A DNA stretch of 64,000 nucleotides from Janthinobacterium sp. PC23-8 (lineage in GTDB: Bacteria > Pseudomonadota > Gammaproteobacteria > Burkholderiales > Burkholderiaceae_D). Below, piece after piece: positions 16,593 through 26,461 of this stretch; the first letter of the stretch is position 1, and every line of letters starts with the position of its first letter. The notes beneath the pieces are model-generated. The model saw only the letters and a list, made by a program, of their open reading frames with translations, was not told the DNA's origin and ran no database searches. The DNA is taken from positions 2,008,507 through 2,072,506 of the forward strand of contig NZ_NJGY01000001.1 in NCBI RefSeq assembly GCF_002250505.1. Direction: 5' to 3'. Made by a program: the position numbers and the translations under genes.

Positions 16593-18572
16593 TCAGCGCA
16601 TCGCGGGGATGATCGCTTCATTGATCGCTGCCACTGGTGCCACGCTCGCTGCCTCCATCATGGCTCGGTTGGCGGCAGCGTTTTGTCCAGCCTGCAACCA
16701 TATATTGTCGGAAATATCAGATGACGGCGCATATTCCTGGACAATTTTTTGCAGATGCAGGCGAATCGCGTTGTGATCGAATCGTCCACAGGCGTCCTCC
16801 AGCTGCTGCAGCATTTGCTGGAGCACCGGCCACTCGAATTCGGCTTCCTGGGCGCGCATGATCAGCGGGTGATCGGTGCCGCTGACATTGCTGCCGATAA
16901 GCAGTTCCTCATACAACTTCTCGCCAGGGCGCAAGCCGACATAATTGATCTCGATGGTCCCCGCTGGCGTGTCCGGTGTTTTGACTTCCTGGCCGCTCAA
17001 GTGCACCATGCGCACGGCCAGGTCGGCGATCCGCACCGGCTCGCCCATGTCGAGCACGAAGACGTCGCCACCCGTGCCCATGGCGCCCGCCTGGATCACC
17101 AGCTGCGCCGCTTCCGGAATGGTCATGAAGTAGCGGGTAATGTCGGGATGCGTCAATGTAACGGGGCCACCACCGGCAATCTGCTTGCGGAAAAGCGGCA
17201 CTACCGAACCCGACGAACCGAGCACATTGCCGAAGCGGACCATGGAAAAGCAGGTAGCGGACTCCTTGCGTGCAAACGCCTGCAGCACCAGCTCGGCCAG
17301 TCGCTTGGTCGCACCCATCACGTTGGTCGGGCGCACCGCCTTGTCGGTGGAGATCAGCACAAAGCATGTCACTTTTGCCGCGACCGCCGCCTTGGCCATG
17401 CTGAGGGTGCCATAGGCATTGTTGCGGATACCTTCGATTGGATTGTGCTCCACCAGCGGCACATGCTTGTAGGCGGCGGCGTGATACACGGTATCGACAG
17501 CAAAGGAACTCATGATGCGCGTGCATTTTTCCGTTTCCAGCGCCGAACCGACGAAAGCCACCAGCTCCACGCTCAGCTCGCCGGCGGCACGGATCTCGCG
17601 CAGCTCCTGCTCGATGGTGTAGAGCGCGAATTCGGAAATATCCAGCAAAATCAGTTTGCTAGGTTCGAGCGCAATGATCTGGCGGCACAATTCGGAACCG
17701 ATGGAACCGCCCGCACCGCTCACCATCACCGACTTGCCGGTAATGCAAATTGACAGCAATTCGGTATTCGGCGCAACCACGTCGCGGCTCAGCAGATCTT
17801 CGATTTCGATTTGGCGCACGTCTTCTACCCGCGCATTGCCCTTGACCAGGTTGCTGATCGGCGGGGTCACCTTGATGCGCACTGTCAGCATGGCAAGTCG
17901 GTCCAGGATCACGCGCTGCTCCCTGCGGCTCAGTTGCGGCATCGCCAGCAAGACGGTGGTGATGTTGTACTTTTTGACCAGCCGTTCAAGCTCGCTCGAT
18001 GGATACACCTTGATGCCACGGATGATGGTATTGACACGCTGCGGATCATCATCGATGAAAGCAATCGGCAAATACTCGTTGCCCGGCATGATCGCGTTTG
18101 CCAGCAGGCTGCCGGCTTGCCCTGCACCATAAATCGCGACGCGTGTTTTGTTGAGGTGACTATTCTGGCTCAGGAAACCACGTGCCAGAAAACGGCTTGA
18201 CAATACGTAAAGAATAGCGAAAAGCCAATAGATAATGAATGTCTTAACTGAAAACAGAGAGCCTGGCAGGGCCAGTCCCATTACGGCCAGGATCAGTGTA
18301 GCAATAGTAACAGCGCGCAAGGCAGTGAAGATGATCTTCTGGTCAATATAACGGATCACTGCACGGTACAGCCCGAAGTTGACGAACACCGGCAACGAGA
18401 TCAGCGCCGCCGAAAGGGCGACCCACAAGTACTGCGCAGGCAACTGCAGGCTGTGCCCCTGGGTCTGGAGGAGTGCCGAAAAATAAAAAATAACTGGTAG
18501 ACAAAGCGCATCCGCAGTCGCAGCGACCAGGCGCTTCTGGTTGCGAGGAAGGCTCAGAAAAATGTTTTTCAT
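16593..18572 (-). CDS. Membrane-bound UDP-GlcNAc 4,6-dehydratase, WbpM/CapD type
   Basis: A 659-residue protein with about four N-terminal transmembrane helices (residues 10-140), a first Rossmann domain (RVAIYGAGQAGSLLA) and a C-terminal SDR dehydratase domain opening with VMVSGAGGSIGSEL. ISTDKAVRPTNVMGATKR holds the Ser, Met and Lys that replace the usual Ser-Tyr-Lys triad in WbpM. Length matches WbpM (about 665). It converts UDP-GlcNAc to a 4-keto-6-deoxy sugar, the source of QuiNAc, FucNAc or bacillosamine residues. The ATG at 18572 is used because the open frame above it (to 18818) encodes an unrelated polar stretch. It is the most upstream gene of the minus-strand locus. Confidence 0.92.
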   Translation of the reverse strand: MKNIFLSLPRNQKRLVAATADALCLPVIFYFSALLQTQGHSLQLPAQYLWVALSAALISLPVFVNFGLYRAVIRYIDQKIIFTALRAVTIATLILAVMGLALPGSLFSVKTFIIYWLFAILYVLSSRFLARGFLSQNSHLNKTRVAIYGAGQAGSLLANAIMPGNEYLPIAFIDDDPQRVNTIIRGIKVYPSSELERLVKKYNITTVLLAMPQLSRREQRVILDRLAMLTVRIKVTPPISNLVKGNARVEDVRQIEIEDLLSRDVVAPNTELLSICITGKSVMVSGAGGSIGSELCRQIIALEPSKLILLDISEFALYTIEQELREIRAAGELSVELVAFVGSALETEKCTRIMSSFAVDTVYHAAAYKHVPLVEHNPIEGIRNNAYGTLSMAKAAVAAKVTCFVLISTDKAVRPTNVMGATKRLAELVLQAFARKESATCFSMVRFGNVLGSSGSVVPLFRKQIAGGGPVTLTHPDITRYFMTIPEAAQLVIQAGAMGTGGDVFVLDMGEPVRIADLAVRMVHLSGQEVKTPDTPAGTIEINYVGLRPGEKLYEELLIGSNVSGTDHPLIMRAQEAEFEWPVLQQMLQQLEDACGRFDHNAIRLHLQKIVQEYAPSSDISDNIWLQAGQNAAANRAMMEAASVAPVAAINEAIIPAMR

Positions 18573-19127
18573 GGTTTGATGACTCAAAAGGGGGGCACAA
18601 TTGCCCGCCCGTAGTGCAGGATTCCCGGAGGAATTTTTAACAATTGTGGAATGGTACCTGAAATTATTTTGAGCTTGTGAGTTTTTAGCGTATATGCAAC
18701 AATCAAAAATTGCCATGCAGAATGATGCTGGTCCGTATTTTGTCAAAAATGGATCAACGAACGGCATCGAGCGCACCACGCACTTTGTCACCGGCAACCC
18801 TACCCCTCCTCGTCCCACCCTGTGCTTCAGCCCTCTGATCGGCTGCCAGGCAAGTGGCGCGTGCGCAGAGTTGAAATTGACAATACGTAATTATTTCATA
18901 ATATGCAATCTGCGTATGGTGCAGGATAATTTCAAATAATGGCATATTCGCGCCAACGTTAAAAAGTGCTCATGGGTAATTTTTAAATCGCTGGAAGGTT
19001 TATTAAAAAACATGTGGCACTACTTAATCCGCTGGACTTTTCAATCGTGCGGCATCAACATCAAATTGCCATACCGGTGCAGGCCGTACGCACCGGCAAC
19101 TCATTCATCCACCGCGCGGAGAGTCAC
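18573..19127. other. Divergent intergenic region of 555 bases
   Basis: Lies between the minus-strand dehydratase gene and the plus-strand GlsB-like gene, so it should carry promoters for both. A good plus-strand promoter is listed separately at 18877-18904. On the minus strand no convincing promoter was found. Short frames here have no coding look. Confidence 0.5.
18877..18904 (+). promoter_or_regulatory. Sigma70-type promoter for the GlsB-like gene
   Basis: A perfect TTGACA at 18877-18882 and TAATAT at 18899-18904 are 16 bases apart. Transcription would start near 18911 and leave a leader of about 215 bases before the ATG at 19128. The surrounding AT-rich stretch stands out from the GC-rich flanks. 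Confidence 0.5.
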
Positions 19128-19397
19128 ATGAATTTCATTATCTGGATTGCAATTGGCGGCATCATCGGCTGGTTGGCCAGCATGGTCATGAAGACCAATG
19201 CACAACAAGGCATTTTCCTGAACATCGTGGTCGGCATCGTCGGCGCGTTCCTCGGCGGTTGGCTGTTGTCGCCGCTGTTCGGCACCAGCACCATCAATAG
19301 TGACAACTTCAGCCTCGCCTCGCTGCTGGTCTCGTTCCTGGGCGCGGTCATCTTGCTGGGCATCGTCAACTTGCTGCGTCGCGGCAAGATGCGTTAA
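19128..19397 (+). CDS. GlsB/YeaQ/YmgE family small membrane protein
   Basis: An 89-residue, very hydrophobic protein: WIAIGGIIGWLASMVM near the N-terminus, then a glycine-rich segment IVVGIVGAFLGGWLLSPLFG and a C-terminal helix ending in basic RRGKMR. This pattern is that of the transglycosylase-associated protein family (GlsB/YeaQ), small inner-membrane proteins often linked to general stress. The exact function is not known. The ATG at 19128 is preceded by GGAGAG at five bases; the frame is open further upstream but without coding character. A strong terminator follows, so the gene is monocistronic. Confidence 0.88.
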   Translation: MNFIIWIAIGGIIGWLASMVMKTNAQQGIFLNIVVGIVGAFLGGWLLSPLFGTSTINSDNFSLASLLVSFLGAVILLGIVNLLRRGKMR

Positions 19398-19455
19398 GCG
19401 GCAATGACTATGCCGCAGCTCTCAGGATGATAGTCGAACTGCAATAATTTACACC

Positions 19456-19488
19456 ATGGCCGGGCCGCGCGAGCGCCCGGCCATTTTC
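19456..19488 (+). terminator. Intrinsic terminator after the GlsB-like gene
   Basis: A perfect 10-base-pair stem (ATGGCCGGGC at 19456-19465 with GCCCGGCCAT at 19475-19484), a nine-base loop and a TTTT tail. Confidence 0.8.
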
Positions 19489-19645
19489 ATGCACAGGCTG
19501 ACACACGAACCAGCTTGACCTTGTGATACGGAAAATGTCATTGACTAGTCACACTGTGAAACGGATACTCTTGATCGCCCGCTGAAAAATCACCGGGTAC
19601 GCATGCTGATTCCGACTTCCCTTCATGTAAAAGACCAGAACTCGA

Positions 19646-21799
19646 ATGAAAAAATCCCTGATTGCGCTCGCTATCCTGAGCAATTTTGCACACGCCGACG
19701 AAGGCATGTGGATGCCACAACAGCTACCACAAGTAGCCAAGGAATTGAAAGCGGCCGGCCTGAAACTGGACCCGACCACCCTGACCAAGCTGACCGAATT
19801 CCCGATGGGTGCCATCGTCAGCCTGGGCGGTTGCTCGGCCTCGTTCGTCTCACCGCAAGGCCTGGTTGCCACCAACCATCACTGCGTCTACAACAGCGTG
19901 GCCGTCAACTCCACCAAGGAGAGCGATCTGCTGGCCAACGGTTTCCTGGCCAAGACGTTTGCCGAAGAACTGCCGGCCGCCCCGGGCAGCCGCATCTTCG
20001 TCACCTCGGCCGTGACCAATGTCAGCGACAAGATCATTACCGCCGAGGTCGCCAAGCTGCAGGGCAAGGCCCGCATCGACGCGATCGAGAAAAACCAGAA
20101 GAAACTGGTCGCCGAATGCGAAAAAGAAGCGGGCTTTCGCTGCACCGTGTCGGCCTACTACGGCGGTCTGGAGTTCTACCTGATCAAGCAACTGGAAATC
20201 CGCGACGTGCGTTTGGTCCATGCACCGCCGGCCGGCGTGGGCAAGTTCGGCGGCGACACCGACAACTGGATGTGGCCGCGCCACACGGGCGATTACGGTT
20301 TCTACCGCGCCTATGTCAGCCGCGATGGCAAGGCTGCCGACTTCAGCAAGGACAACGTGCCCTACCAGCCGAAACACGTGCTGAAACTGGCCAAGGACGG
20401 CTTGAAGGAAGGCGACTTCGTGATGGCGCTGGGCTACCCTGGCCGTACCAACCGCCACCGCCTGCCGTCGGAAGTGGCGTTCACGTTTGACTGGAACTAC
20501 CCTGCGTTTGTCAAAGCCTCGGGCGAAACGCTGGCCATCATCGCGCGCGAAACCCGTGACAACAAGGACGTGGCGCTGAAATACGCGGGCCAGGTCGCTG
20601 GCGTGAACAACTACTACAAGAACCGCCAGGGCATGCTGGACTCCTACGCGGGCAGCGACTTCCTGGCGCGCAAGACGGCCGAACATGCAGCACTGAAAAC
20701 CTGGGTCAACGCCAACGCCGCCCGCAAGGCCGAGTTCGCTGGTGACATCGAGCAGGTGGAAAAGCTGATCGCCGAGCGCGACGCCGATACCAAGCGCGAT
20801 TTCCTCCTCGGCTATGCGCAGCCACGCCTGCTGAACACGGCGCGCAGCCTGTATCGCCTGGCCAATGAAAGCACCAAGGCCGATACCGAGCGCAAAGCGG
20901 GCTACCAGACGCGCGATCTGCCGCGCCTGGAGTCAGGCATCACCTCGGTCGAGCGCACCTACGACGAAAAAGTCGACAAGGCGCTGGTACTGAACAGCCT
21001 GGTCAAGTACGCCGCCCAGCCAGCCGCCCAGCGCCGCGCCAGCTTTGACGCCGCCATCGGCATCAAGGACGGCATGTCGCAAGCCGATCTGGCCAGCGCC
21101 CTGGACAAACTGTATGCCGGCAGCAAGCTGGCCGACAAGGAAGAACGCACGGCATGGCTGAAACGCACGCCAGCCGAGTTCCAGGCCAGCAAGGATACCT
21201 TTATCCAGGCAGCCGTTGCCATGTACCCCGATGCGCTGAAAACCGAAGCGGAAGACGAAGAACTGGCCGGCAAGATCCAGCAATCGTACGCCAACTACAT
21301 GAAAGCGAAAATTGCCTACATGAAGAACAAGGGACTGGCCGTCTATCCTGACGCCAACAGCACCCTGCGCGTGACCTTCGGCCGTGTTGCCGGCCGTGAC
21401 CATGGCGCCGATGGCACCACCTGGACCGCATTTACCACCGTCAATGGCGTGCTCGCCAAGGCCACCGGCGAAGGCGAATTCAATGCGCCTGCGAAGCAGC
21501 TGGCAGCGATCAAGGCCAGGGACTTCGGCAAATATGTCGATGCGAAACTGAAAACCGTGCCGGTCGATTACCTGGCCACGCTGGACATCACCGGCGGCAA
21601 CTCGGGTTCGGCTGCGCTGAACGCGAAAGGTGAATTCATCGGCCTGGCCTTCGATGGCACGCTGGACTCGATCATCTCCGATTGGGACTACAACAAGGCC
21701 AATACCCGTTCGATCCAGGTCGACCTGCGCTATATGCTGTGGAACATGAAGCATATCGATCACGCCGACAACCTGCTCAAAGAAATGGGCGCGGAATAA
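19646..21799 (+). CDS. S46 family dipeptidyl-peptidase, DPP7-type
   Basis: A 717-residue exported serine peptidase that removes dipeptides from peptide N-termini. A signal peptide covers residues 1-17 (cleavage after AHA). The catalytic residues are in TNHHC (His78/79), RHTGDYG (Asp216) and GGNSGSAAL (Ser653). In DPP7 and DPP11 the residue 18 positions after the catalytic Ser sets specificity: Gly in DPP7, Arg in DPP11. Here it is Gly671 (AFDG), so cleavage after hydrophobic P1 residues is expected rather than after acidic ones. The length matches the family (about 710-720). The start has no strong ribosome site. It is monocistronic, with a terminator just downstream, and probably periplasmic. 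Confidence 0.92.
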   Translation: MKKSLIALAILSNFAHADEGMWMPQQLPQVAKELKAAGLKLDPTTLTKLTEFPMGAIVSLGGCSASFVSPQGLVATNHHCVYNSVAVNSTKESDLLANGFLAKTFAEELPAAPGSRIFVTSAVTNVSDKIITAEVAKLQGKARIDAIEKNQKKLVAECEKEAGFRCTVSAYYGGLEFYLIKQLEIRDVRLVHAPPAGVGKFGGDTDNWMWPRHTGDYGFYRAYVSRDGKAADFSKDNVPYQPKHVLKLAKDGLKEGDFVMALGYPGRTNRHRLPSEVAFTFDWNYPAFVKASGETLAIIARETRDNKDVALKYAGQVAGVNNYYKNRQGMLDSYAGSDFLARKTAEHAALKTWVNANAARKAEFAGDIEQVEKLIAERDADTKRDFLLGYAQPRLLNTARSLYRLANESTKADTERKAGYQTRDLPRLESGITSVERTYDEKVDKALVLNSLVKYAAQPAAQRRASFDAAIGIKDGMSQADLASALDKLYAGSKLADKEERTAWLKRTPAEFQASKDTFIQAAVAMYPDALKTEAEDEELAGKIQQSYANYMKAKIAYMKNKGLAVYPDANSTLRVTFGRVAGRDHGADGTTWTAFTTVNGVLAKATGEGEFNAPAKQLAAIKARDFGKYVDAKLKTVPVDYLATLDITGGNSGSAALNAKGEFIGLAFDGTLDSIISDWDYNKANTRSIQVDLRYMLWNMKHIDHADNLLKEMGAE

Positions 21800-21837
21800 C
21801 AACAACCAATAACCCGGCAACGGGCAGTGGTAGCCTG

Positions 21838-21865
21838 AGCCACTTCTTCGGAAGTGGCTTTTTTT
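21838..21865 (+). terminator. Intrinsic terminator after the S46 peptidase gene
   Basis: AGCCACTTC at 21838-21846 pairs perfectly with GAAGTGGCT at 21851-21859 around a TTCG tetraloop, followed by a run of seven T. Confidence 0.92.
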
Positions 21866-21868
21866 CGT

Positions 21869-22327
21869 CTAGCGCCGGATATTGGAAAACCGGTAGGGCG
21901 AAGTTTGCAACTGCTCGCCATGCAGGATCACACGCTGACCATTTTCAAGTGGCAGGGCCAGGTCGGCGCCTGGATAGCGCTGCGCCAGCAGGGGATAATC
22001 CTCGCGCGCCATGCCGGCGCCCGGTATCACGATGCGGTAGCCATTGTCGCCAAAATCCAGCAACAGAGCCGGTGTGTCGCCCGGACCCGGCAACGCCGTA
22101 ATGCGCACACGCTGGCGTCCCTTGCGCCAGCTGATGGACTGCCACAGCGGCAAGCTGCCCGAGCTCAAGCGCAGGTCGACTGTTTGTTCGGCGACTGCCC
22201 CATCGAGCGCCAGCAGCATGCCGCGATAGCGTATCAGCGCGCCATCGCCGGCCAGGGTGACGGAACCGTCATGGGCGGCGGCGCCGCTGGCACACCAGCA
22301 CAGCAGGATAATCAAGATCATGCGCAT
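21869..22327 (-). CDS. Small exported protein of unknown function
   Basis: A 152-residue protein with a clear signal peptide (MRMILIILLCWCASGAAA, cleavage before HDGSV). The mature part is beta-rich, with LIRYRGMLLALDGA and RVRITALPGPGDTPALLLDFGDNGYRIVI; the early segment faintly recalls the first strands of metallo-beta-lactamase folds but no metal-binding motif is present. I do not recognise the family. The start at 22327 is chosen over the ORF opening because GGGAGG lies five bases upstream. The gene is convergent with the S46 peptidase and divergent from the M14 peptidase gene, 160 bases away. Confidence 0.6.
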   Translation of the reverse strand: MRMILIILLCWCASGAAAHDGSVTLAGDGALIRYRGMLLALDGAVAEQTVDLRLSSGSLPLWQSISWRKGRQRVRITALPGPGDTPALLLDFGDNGYRIVIPGAGMAREDYPLLAQRYPGADLALPLENGQRVILHGEQLQTSPYRFSNIRR

Positions 22328-22487
22328 GGCGCCTCCCGGGGGTGAGGCTGATTGATAACACGGCATTCGATACCGCCTTCTGCACCACATCAAGCCCGGG
22401 ACGCCGGTGCTACAATTAACCCCTTGCGAGCGCGCTTATCCAGCATGCTTTTTCTCCCCGTTTCCGCTCTCCCAGACTCAGACCGCC

Positions 22488-24176
22488 ATGCCACAAGACT
22501 TGCGCACGACCTACGAACTCGGTAACCACAACCAGACCACGACCTGGCTGGAATGCATTAATTTCTACAAAGATCTTGCCGCCCGCTATACGCAAGTGCT
22601 GCACTTCGAGCAAATCGGCCTGTCCGATTCGGGCGTGCCCATCCACGCTGGCGTGCTCAGCGCCGACGGCGTATTCGACCGCGAACGCATCAAGCAGGCG
22701 GGCCGTACCGTCTTTTTCAACAATAACGGCATCCACCCGGGCGAACCGGAAGGTATCGACGCCTGCATGGCCATGGTGCGCGACCTGTGCACGCAGCCCG
22801 CCCGCCTGGCGGCGCTGGGTTCCACCGTGCTGCTGTTCATTCCGATCTACAACGTCGACGGCAGCCTGAACCGCGCCAATACCTCGCGCGTGAACCAGGA
22901 TGGCCCGGAGCAGTTCGGCTTTCGCGGCAACAGCCGCCACCTGGACCTGAACCGCGACTTCATCAAGTGTGACAGCCTGAACGCGCAAGTGTTCAATCGC
23001 CTCCTGGCCAGCTGGGACCCGGACGTGATGGTCGACACGCATACCTCCAATGGCGCCGACTACCCGTACACGATGACCTTGATCCACACGCAGACGGACA
23101 AGCTGGGCTATGGCCTCGGGCCCTTCCTGCAAGATATCATGTTGCCGCATCTCTTTGCGCGCATGGAAGCGGCCGGCTGGCCGACCTGCCCGTATGTCAA
23201 TCCCGTCAAGGACAGCCCTGACCATGGCATTGCGGAATTTCTGGAAGTGCCGCGCTTTTCGACCGGCTTTGCGGCCCTGCACCATGTGATCGGCTTCATG
23301 CCCGAAACGCATATGTTGAAACCATTCGCCGACCGTTACGCGTCGATGCGCGCCCTGCTCGATATCACCATGGCCTTTACGGTCGAGCATGGCGAGCAGA
23401 TCAAACAGCTGCGCGCCGCAGCGAAAGCGGCCGGACGCACCCAGGCCGAGTGGCCTGTTTCCTGGCGCATGAACGCGGCACAGCCTTCGACCTTCCGCTT
23501 CAAGGGCTACCAGGCGCAATACACGCCCAGCGCGATCGGTGATTACCAGCGCCTGTCGTATGACCGCACGCAGCCATGGGAAAAGGATATCGCCTACTAC
23601 AACCGCTTCGAGGCCGATGTCGTGGTGTCGGCGCCCAAAGCCTATGTGGTGCCGCAAGCCTGGCGCGAAGTGATCGAGCGCCTGCGCTGGAATGGCGTCG
23701 AAATGCACCGCATCACCGTCGAACAGACAGTAACGGCACGCTACTACCATATCGAGGAAGTGGGCACGCGCGCTGCCGCCTACGAAGGCCACATGTTTCA
23801 CGAGACGGTGGAACTGGAAACGCGCACCGGCCAGTTCACCCTGCTAGCGGGCGACTATGTGATCACGCTGGACCAGGACAATGCCCGCTACGCGGTGGAA
23901 ACGCTGGAGCCGCAGGCGCACGACAGCTTTTTCCGCTGGGGCTTTTTCAACAGCGTGCTGGAAAAAAAGGAAGCGTTTTCCGATTATGTGTTCGAAGACA
24001 TGGCGTCGGAATTGCTGCGCGATGAACCAGTCCTGGCAGCCAAGTTTGCCGAATGGAAAACGGCCAACCCGGAGTTGCTGAGCAATCAGGAAGCCGTGCT
24101 CGACTTTATTTTCGAACACTGTGAACGTTTTGCCGAGCCGCAATGGCGGCGCTACCCGGTGCTGGCCCTGATCTAA
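22488..24176 (+). CDS. M14 family zinc carboxypeptidase-like protein
   Basis: A 562-residue metallopeptidase of the M14 superfamily. The zinc ligands are His83 and Glu86 in NNNGIHPGEPEG and His185 in DTHTSNG; NSRHLDLNRDF at 148-158 carries the Asn-Arg pair that binds the substrate carboxylate. No signal peptide is seen with the ATG at 22488, so a cytoplasmic location is likely, unusual for digestive M14 enzymes and more like peptidoglycan- or amide-processing relatives. The C-terminal 200 residues (from about 360) form a second, beta-rich domain without a motif I can name. The frame is open for 27 codons upstream, but those look non-coding. Confidence 0.85.
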   Translation: MPQDLRTTYELGNHNQTTTWLECINFYKDLAARYTQVLHFEQIGLSDSGVPIHAGVLSADGVFDRERIKQAGRTVFFNNNGIHPGEPEGIDACMAMVRDLCTQPARLAALGSTVLLFIPIYNVDGSLNRANTSRVNQDGPEQFGFRGNSRHLDLNRDFIKCDSLNAQVFNRLLASWDPDVMVDTHTSNGADYPYTMTLIHTQTDKLGYGLGPFLQDIMLPHLFARMEAAGWPTCPYVNPVKDSPDHGIAEFLEVPRFSTGFAALHHVIGFMPETHMLKPFADRYASMRALLDITMAFTVEHGEQIKQLRAAAKAAGRTQAEWPVSWRMNAAQPSTFRFKGYQAQYTPSAIGDYQRLSYDRTQPWEKDIAYYNRFEADVVVSAPKAYVVPQAWREVIERLRWNGVEMHRITVEQTVTARYYHIEEVGTRAAAYEGHMFHETVELETRTGQFTLLAGDYVITLDQDNARYAVETLEPQAHDSFFRWGFFNSVLEKKEAFSDYVFEDMASELLRDEPVLAAKFAEWKTANPELLSNQEAVLDFIFEHCERFAEPQWRRYPVLALI

Positions 24177-24204
24177 GCCCGGCTGCAACACCCTGTCCTA
24201 TCCT

Positions 24205-24244
24205 GGCGCTGTACCGGAAGACCCCGGCACAGCGCCTCTTTCTG
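24205..24244 (+). terminator. Probable terminator after the M14 peptidase gene
   Basis: GGCGCTGT at 24205-24212 pairs with ACAGCGCC at 24229-24236; an inner CCGG/CCGG pair extends the stem. The tail is T-rich (TCTTTCT) rather than a pure T run. Confidence 0.6.
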
Positions 24245-24267
24245 TGCTCTACCCACAAGGTATAACC

Positions 24268-26418
24268 ATGCACTACGCACTGAACCTGCGCACCTTTATT
24301 TACAGCCATTATTTTTACCTGGGCTTGCGCGTGGCCATCGGCCTGGTCGGCCTGACCTTGCTGACCCTGCAAATCAGCGACAGCACCACTGCCATGACGG
24401 TGTGCATCGGCGCGCTGTGTACCACCCTGATGGACATGCCCAGCCCGCTGCGCCACAAATTCAATGAAATGCTGGCCTCGGTGCTGCTGTGCAGCGCCGT
24501 GACGCTATTGATCAGCCTGTGCGGCCCGGTGCACTGGCTGTTGATGACGGTGCTGGTGCTGGTGAGTTTCCTGGCCAGCATGATGGTGGTGTACGGTAAA
24601 AAATCCATGCCCTTGCAGCTGGCCGCCCTGTTCATCATGACCATGTCGATGGAACACCAGATGACATGGCGGCAATCGTTCCACCATGCAGGCCTGTTCA
24701 TGCTGGGGGGCCTGGCCTATCTGGCTTACGCGATGGCCGTGGCCTGGGTGCTGCGCCACCGCATCAAGCAGCAGGTGCTGGCCGAGGCGCTGTTCGAACT
24801 GGCCGCCTATATCGACATCAAGGCCGATTTTTACGATGCGCGTTTCAATTTGACGGAGCAGTTCAACAAGCTGGTGCGCCATCAAAGCATCCTGGCCGAC
24901 CGCCAGCAGGCCTCGCGCGATCTGATACTGCGCAGCCACAAGAACAGCAAGGACGCCATCGTGGTGCAGGTCCACGTGTGCATGCTGGACCTGTACGAGC
25001 TGATCCTGTCGACCCACACCGATTACGCGCTGCTGCGCCAGCACCTGGCCGACTCGGAAGTGTTGACGTCGCTGCACGACCTGGCCTGGAAGGCGGCGCG
25101 CGATATCGAGTCGGTCGCCTACGCCGTCACGCGCAAGCGCGCCTCGTATGCGCAGATCCATTACGACAAGGAATGGCTTGACATCGAAGCGGAAATCGCC
25201 CGCCTGCAGACCAGGGGCGACAGCGCGCAGGAAGCGTTGGCCACCTTGCGCGCGCAGCGCAACAAGATCCGCGCCATTCTGAAAATGATCGCCGAGCTGC
25301 ACCTGGCCAGCCAGAAAGTCTATGCCGACGTGCCATTCTGGAATGGCGCCGACATGGCGCCGTTCTTGTCGCAGCAAAAATATGAGCTGACCACCTTGCT
25401 GTCGAACCTGCGCCCGGACTCGCCCATCTTCCGCTTTGCGCTGCGCGTGTCGATGGCCATTTCGGTGGGGCTCTTGATCGGCCACTGGCTGCCGTATGCG
25501 GCGCACAGCTACTGGATCGTGCTGACCATCGTTATCATCCTGCGGCCCACCTTCAGCATGACGCGCCAGCGCCGCGCCGACCGCATTATCGGCACCATGA
25601 TCGGCTGCGTGGTGACCGCCATCGTGATCCGTTATGTCCACAGCAATATCGCGCTGATGGGCATCCTGTTCCTGTCGATCGTGGCCACGCCCACGTTTAT
25701 TTATCTGCGCTACCGCTACACGGCGATTGCCGTGAGCCTGATGATCTTGCTGCAAATGCACCTGGTGGCTCCGAGCAACCCCAACCTGGTCAGCGAACGC
25801 CTGATCGACACCCTGATCGGCGCGGCGGTCGCCACCGTGTTCAGCTTTGTGCTGGCCAACTGGGAATACCAGAGCCTGCCACGACTGATACGCCAGGTGC
25901 TCAACGTCAACCTGACCTATATGCAGGCCAGCTTCGAACTGCTGCAGGGCAAGTGCAACAATGACTTTGCCTACCGCATCGAACGCAAACGCCTGATGGA
26001 CAGCCTGGCAGCGTTGAGCTCGGCATTGGTGCGCATGCTTGACGAGCCGGCCAGCAAGCAGCGCGCGGTGGAGGACATCAATCTGTTTATCGTGCAGAAC
26101 TACCTGCTGGTGGCCCATGTGGCGGCGCTGCGCTCCATCCTGGGTCGTCACGCCAGCGAATTGCCGGTGGCCCCCGTCAACGCCCTGCTCGTCCATAGTC
26201 ACACGCAAGTTTGCAGGACGCTGTCGCGGGCGCTGGACCAGCTCGACACGGCCATCGGTGCGCCGCAGCCCGCATTGCCAGTGCCATCCGTCGCCGGGCC
26301 AAGCTGGTCGGGCTGGCCGCTGGTGCAGCGGCGCATCCGGCTGTTGCAGGCCGATGCCGACAAGATCGTGGTGCATAGCGCTGCGATCGTGCATATTGTG
26401 GCGCCCAAGCAAGAGTAA
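24268..26418 (+). CDS. FUSC/YccS family membrane protein
   Basis: A 716-residue inner-membrane protein with two hydrophobic clusters (about residues 15-165 and 390-530) separated by a long helical cytoplasmic part, the layout of YccS/YhfK and related fusaric-acid-resistance/aromatic-acid-exporter proteins. The second cluster contains YWIVLTIVIILRPTFSMTRQR, matching the family's conserved P-x-F-S-x-T-x-x-R block. Possible roles are efflux of aromatic acids or other small molecules; no periplasmic adaptor gene is next to it, so the partner is unknown. The ATG at 24268 has AAGG seven bases before it. Confidence 0.85.
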   Translation: MHYALNLRTFIYSHYFYLGLRVAIGLVGLTLLTLQISDSTTAMTVCIGALCTTLMDMPSPLRHKFNEMLASVLLCSAVTLLISLCGPVHWLLMTVLVLVSFLASMMVVYGKKSMPLQLAALFIMTMSMEHQMTWRQSFHHAGLFMLGGLAYLAYAMAVAWVLRHRIKQQVLAEALFELAAYIDIKADFYDARFNLTEQFNKLVRHQSILADRQQASRDLILRSHKNSKDAIVVQVHVCMLDLYELILSTHTDYALLRQHLADSEVLTSLHDLAWKAARDIESVAYAVTRKRASYAQIHYDKEWLDIEAEIARLQTRGDSAQEALATLRAQRNKIRAILKMIAELHLASQKVYADVPFWNGADMAPFLSQQKYELTTLLSNLRPDSPIFRFALRVSMAISVGLLIGHWLPYAAHSYWIVLTIVIILRPTFSMTRQRRADRIIGTMIGCVVTAIVIRYVHSNIALMGILFLSIVATPTFIYLRYRYTAIAVSLMILLQMHLVAPSNPNLVSERLIDTLIGAAVATVFSFVLANWEYQSLPRLIRQVLNVNLTYMQASFELLQGKCNNDFAYRIERKRLMDSLAALSSALVRMLDEPASKQRAVEDINLFIVQNYLLVAHVAALRSILGRHASELPVAPVNALLVHSHTQVCRTLSRALDQLDTAIGAPQPALPVPSVAGPSWSGWPLVQRRIRLLQADADKIVVHSAAIVHIVAPKQE

Positions 26419-26461
26419 ACCGGCGCGGCCCTGTCATCAGGGTGTCATATGGCGCGGCTAT

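Noticed and set aside
24505-26412. 635-codon minus-strand open frame
   Set aside because: Antisense to the FUSC-family gene; rich in His, Gln and Arg with no motif.
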